A stretch of DNA of 6,077 bases from Spirochaetaceae bacterium (GTDB taxonomy: Bacteria; Spirochaetota; Spirochaetia; Treponematales; Breznakiellaceae): NCBI GenBank assembly GCA_031257995.1, contig JAIRNN010000160.1:1-6077 (forward strand). The letters are read 5' to 3'. Under the pieces are notes generated by a model. It had not been told where the DNA came from, searched no databases, and saw only the letters and a list, made by a program, of their open reading frames with translations. Positions 4,922 through 6,077 of this stretch are shown here, piece by piece (within the stretch, counting starts at the first letter, position 1; every line of letters begins with the position of its first letter). A program made the translations under genes and the position numbers.

Positions 4922-5566
4922 TTACTTTTTGCTGTAAATTTTTATGTTGTTCTGGAACATAAGCCCGAAAGTAACAAGGGTGTCCGGTTCAAAGAGATGC
5001 GGGGTAACCCTAAAAAGCACCCTCTTGAGACTGCTCCCAGCCTTAAAATCAACGCCAATATCAATCGGCACACTGATATAAGGATCCCCTTTGGTGTCTG
5101 GCAAATCGGACTGGCCGGCGGTTAGGCTGAAAAGCGGAATATTGAAGTTTATCCCGGCTCCCAGATACAGCCATTCGAGACCCGGCATATTGACGTGCGC
5201 CGAAAGGGGAAGCGTGAGAGCAACAGGCGTCCTTATTATATCGGCAACCGTTAGATTGCTATCCGATAAATCAGCCTTGTTATTTATTGACATGACTTCA
5301 TAGACATAGAGACCGGTGCTTGCGGAAAGCCAGTACAGCATATAAAAGTCGTAATTCACTCCCGCATAGGCATCAATAATCAGATAAGAATCCTGTTCTA
5401 GCTCAAACGCGTTTCCCTTCATGTTAAAGCCGCCGCCACCGCTGAAACCAAGCAGCATATCCAGCGGCTTGTACCTATGGGCCGTTTCTGATGCAGGCTT
5501 TTCCTGCGCGAATCCGAATGACGATAACACAACCGCCAAAAACACAACACTAATCACTTTCTTCAT
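4922..5566 (-). CDS. Exported protein of unknown function, probable small outer-membrane beta-barrel
   Basis: The product is 214 residues. The start is ATG at 5566 because AAGGAG (5578-5573) sits 6 nt upstream; an in-frame ATG at 5590 lies before this ribosome site. Residues 1-20 (MKKVISVVFLAVVLSSFGFA) are a clear signal peptide with cleavage before QEKP. The mature chain alternates aromatic and small residues in strand-like runs: 61-92 (YLIIDAYAGVNYDFYMLYW..., GLYVYEV), 112-149 (RTPVALTLPL..., WLYLGAGINFNIPLF), and 162-210 (PYISVPIDIGVDF, RVLFRVTPHLF, TLVTFGLMF). This pattern fits an outer-membrane barrel of about eight strands. It ends in KIYSKK rather than the terminal phenylalanine usual for proteobacterial barrels. 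I recognise no specific family. It is convergent with the DUF2147 gene and more AT-rich than uraA or serS. Confidence 0.8.
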   Translation of the reverse strand: MKKVISVVFLAVVLSSFGFAQEKPASETAHRYKPLDMLLGFSGGGGFNMKGNAFELEQDSYLIIDAYAGVNYDFYMLYWLSASTGLYVYEVMSINNKADLSDSNLTVADIIRTPVALTLPLSAHVNMPGLEWLYLGAGINFNIPLFSLTAGQSDLPDTKGDPYISVPIDIGVDFKAGSSLKRVLFRVTPHLFEPDTLVTFGLMFQNNIKIYSKK

Positions 5567-5902
5567 AAAAAACTCCTTGCAGTGTATCAAAAAATTTTAA
5601 TCAATCGCCTTAATAATGCCCTGTGACGGGTGAATAATGGGAATACGCATTTCCGCTCTCCGCAGATGCCGTGTCGGAAACCTTGATGCCCGTCCCGATG
5701 AGGGGCGGCGCATAGAGACAGCGCGTTTTTGTCTAAAGATGAGGTGTCGCGCTGTCCCAAGTGATAATTGAACAATCCGTTTTCAAGAGGGGGCTTGACA
5801 CGCCTTTTGCGAAATATTAATAAGGAAGGGGTACATGAGAAGCCGTGGGCCGTGAAGGGAGTATGCTGTCTTTTCGTTTGCTGTTATCAACAGCATAGGG
5901 AT
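5567..5902 (-). other. Long structured 5' leader of the exported-protein gene
   Basis: The promoter at 5903-5931 predicts a transcript starting near 5896, giving an untranslated leader of about 330 nt. It would begin with a hairpin: TATGCTGT (5862-5869) is complementary to ACAGCATA (5890-5897), and GCTGTT-ATC-AACAGC (5880-5894) is nested within and competes with it. Further along, GACAGCGCG (5717-5725) and CGCGCTGTC (5748-5756) form a perfect 9-bp stem with a 22-nt loop. I recognise no known riboswitch. A 62-codon minus-strand frame (5775-5587) inside it has no Shine-Dalgarno or recognisable domain and was not called. Confidence 0.45.
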
Positions 5903-5935
5903 ACTATAACACGTCTAAAAAGAAATGTCAAGCCC
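5791..5935. repeat. 145-bp unit bounded by 10-bp inverted repeats GGGCTTGACA
   Basis: GGGCTTGACA (5791-5800) is exactly inverted at 5926-5935. Both arms contain a TTGACA hexamer pointing inward. The right arm is the -35 box of a strong minus-strand promoter. The left arm lacks a good -10 at 17 bp (TAATAA, 5818-5823). The unit may be a tiny mobile repeat or a coincidental dyad around a promoter. No target duplication is visible. Confidence 0.5.
5903..5931 (-). promoter_or_regulatory. Near-consensus sigma-70 promoter driving the exported-protein gene
   Basis: On the minus strand, TTGACA (5931-5926) is followed by a 17-bp spacer ending in TGT (extended -10), then TATAGT (5908-5903). The -35 matches 6/6 and the -10 matches 5/6. 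It points at the gene at 5566-4922, with no other minus-strand gene between them. Confidence 0.8.
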
Positions 5936-5980
5936 ACGCAGTGAGACATCGAAAATGTAAGGTGATAGTCGGAACTGGAC

Positions 5981-6077
5981 ATGATATGCTATATGACAAG
6001 CAAATTGGAAGTCTGCGAAACGGCGATAGAAACGAAACCGCCGTTTATTGCGGAGATCCGTTTATATATATCGTCAA
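5981..6077 (+). CDS. Possible start of a gene running off the right edge
   Basis: An open frame from ATG 5981 (MICYMTSKLEVCETAIE...) continues for 32 codons to the window end without a stop. ATG 5993 (MTSKLEV) is an alternative start. No strong Shine-Dalgarno precedes either. The residues look protein-like (amphipathic N-terminus, then KPPFIAEIRLYISS), but I do not recognise a family. The frame overlaps a perfect AAACGGCG/CGCCGTTT stem (6018-6046). Its divergent position relative to the minus-strand promoter at 5903-5931 fits a real gene. The evidence is short. Confidence 0.4.
   Translation, partial: MICYMTSKLEVCETAIETKPPFIAEIRLYISS

Noticed and set aside
5587..5775. 62-codon minus-strand ORF upstream of the exported-protein gene
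   Set aside because: It lacks a Shine-Dalgarno and a recognisable domain, and it overlaps the 5717-5756 stem. It is more likely part of the transcript leader.

Overview
This 6.1 kb window is an ordinary bacterial chromosome segment that carries housekeeping genes and an unusual load of small repeat elements. The only functionally certain genes are a uracil/NCS2 permease (uraA-like) and seryl-tRNA synthetase (serS). A DUF2147 periplasmic protein, a small exported beta-strand-rich protein and a truncated transposase-like gene resemble genes I associate with host-associated Treponema (Spirochaetes). That lineage call rests on recalled resemblance, not on a search. 

Layout. At 1-458 (minus) lies a frameshifted gene whose N-terminus resembles a Treponema Y1-transposase-like family. 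Its distal end runs into six perfect-length 23-bp tandem repeats at the window edge. At 474-722 is the uraA upstream region, with a short direct repeat and an extended -10 promoter. uraA (723-1985, plus) follows. A 137-bp palindromic repeat with no gene fills much of the uraA-serS gap. serS (2283-3578, plus) has its -10 box so close to the ATG that its mRNA is probably leaderless. A 439-bp non-coding MITE-like element (3601-4039) with perfect 16-bp terminal inverted repeats separates serS from a DUF2147 gene (4103-4612). That gene is intact except for two opposite single-base frameshifts. After hairpins and a second CACGGAT-type repeat, an exported protein of unknown function lies convergently at 4922-5566 (minus). 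It has a long structured leader driven by a near-consensus promoter at 5903-5931. That promoter sits in one arm of a 145-bp inverted-repeat unit. A frame open to the right edge (from 5981, plus) may be the start of another gene. 

The genes do not form a pathway or an obvious operon: each has its own promoter or is separated by repeats. Three promoters share one design, an NNGACA or TTGACA -35 box, a 17-bp spacer, TGn and a TATAAT-like -10 box. Third codon positions are C-rich in uraA but G-rich in serS on the same strand, which suggests that uraA was inverted or acquired relative to its neighbour. I found no convincing new defence or metabolic system. The most interesting material is the repeat biology: the frame-cycling tandem repeat, the MITE, the palindromes and the probable leaderless start of serS.
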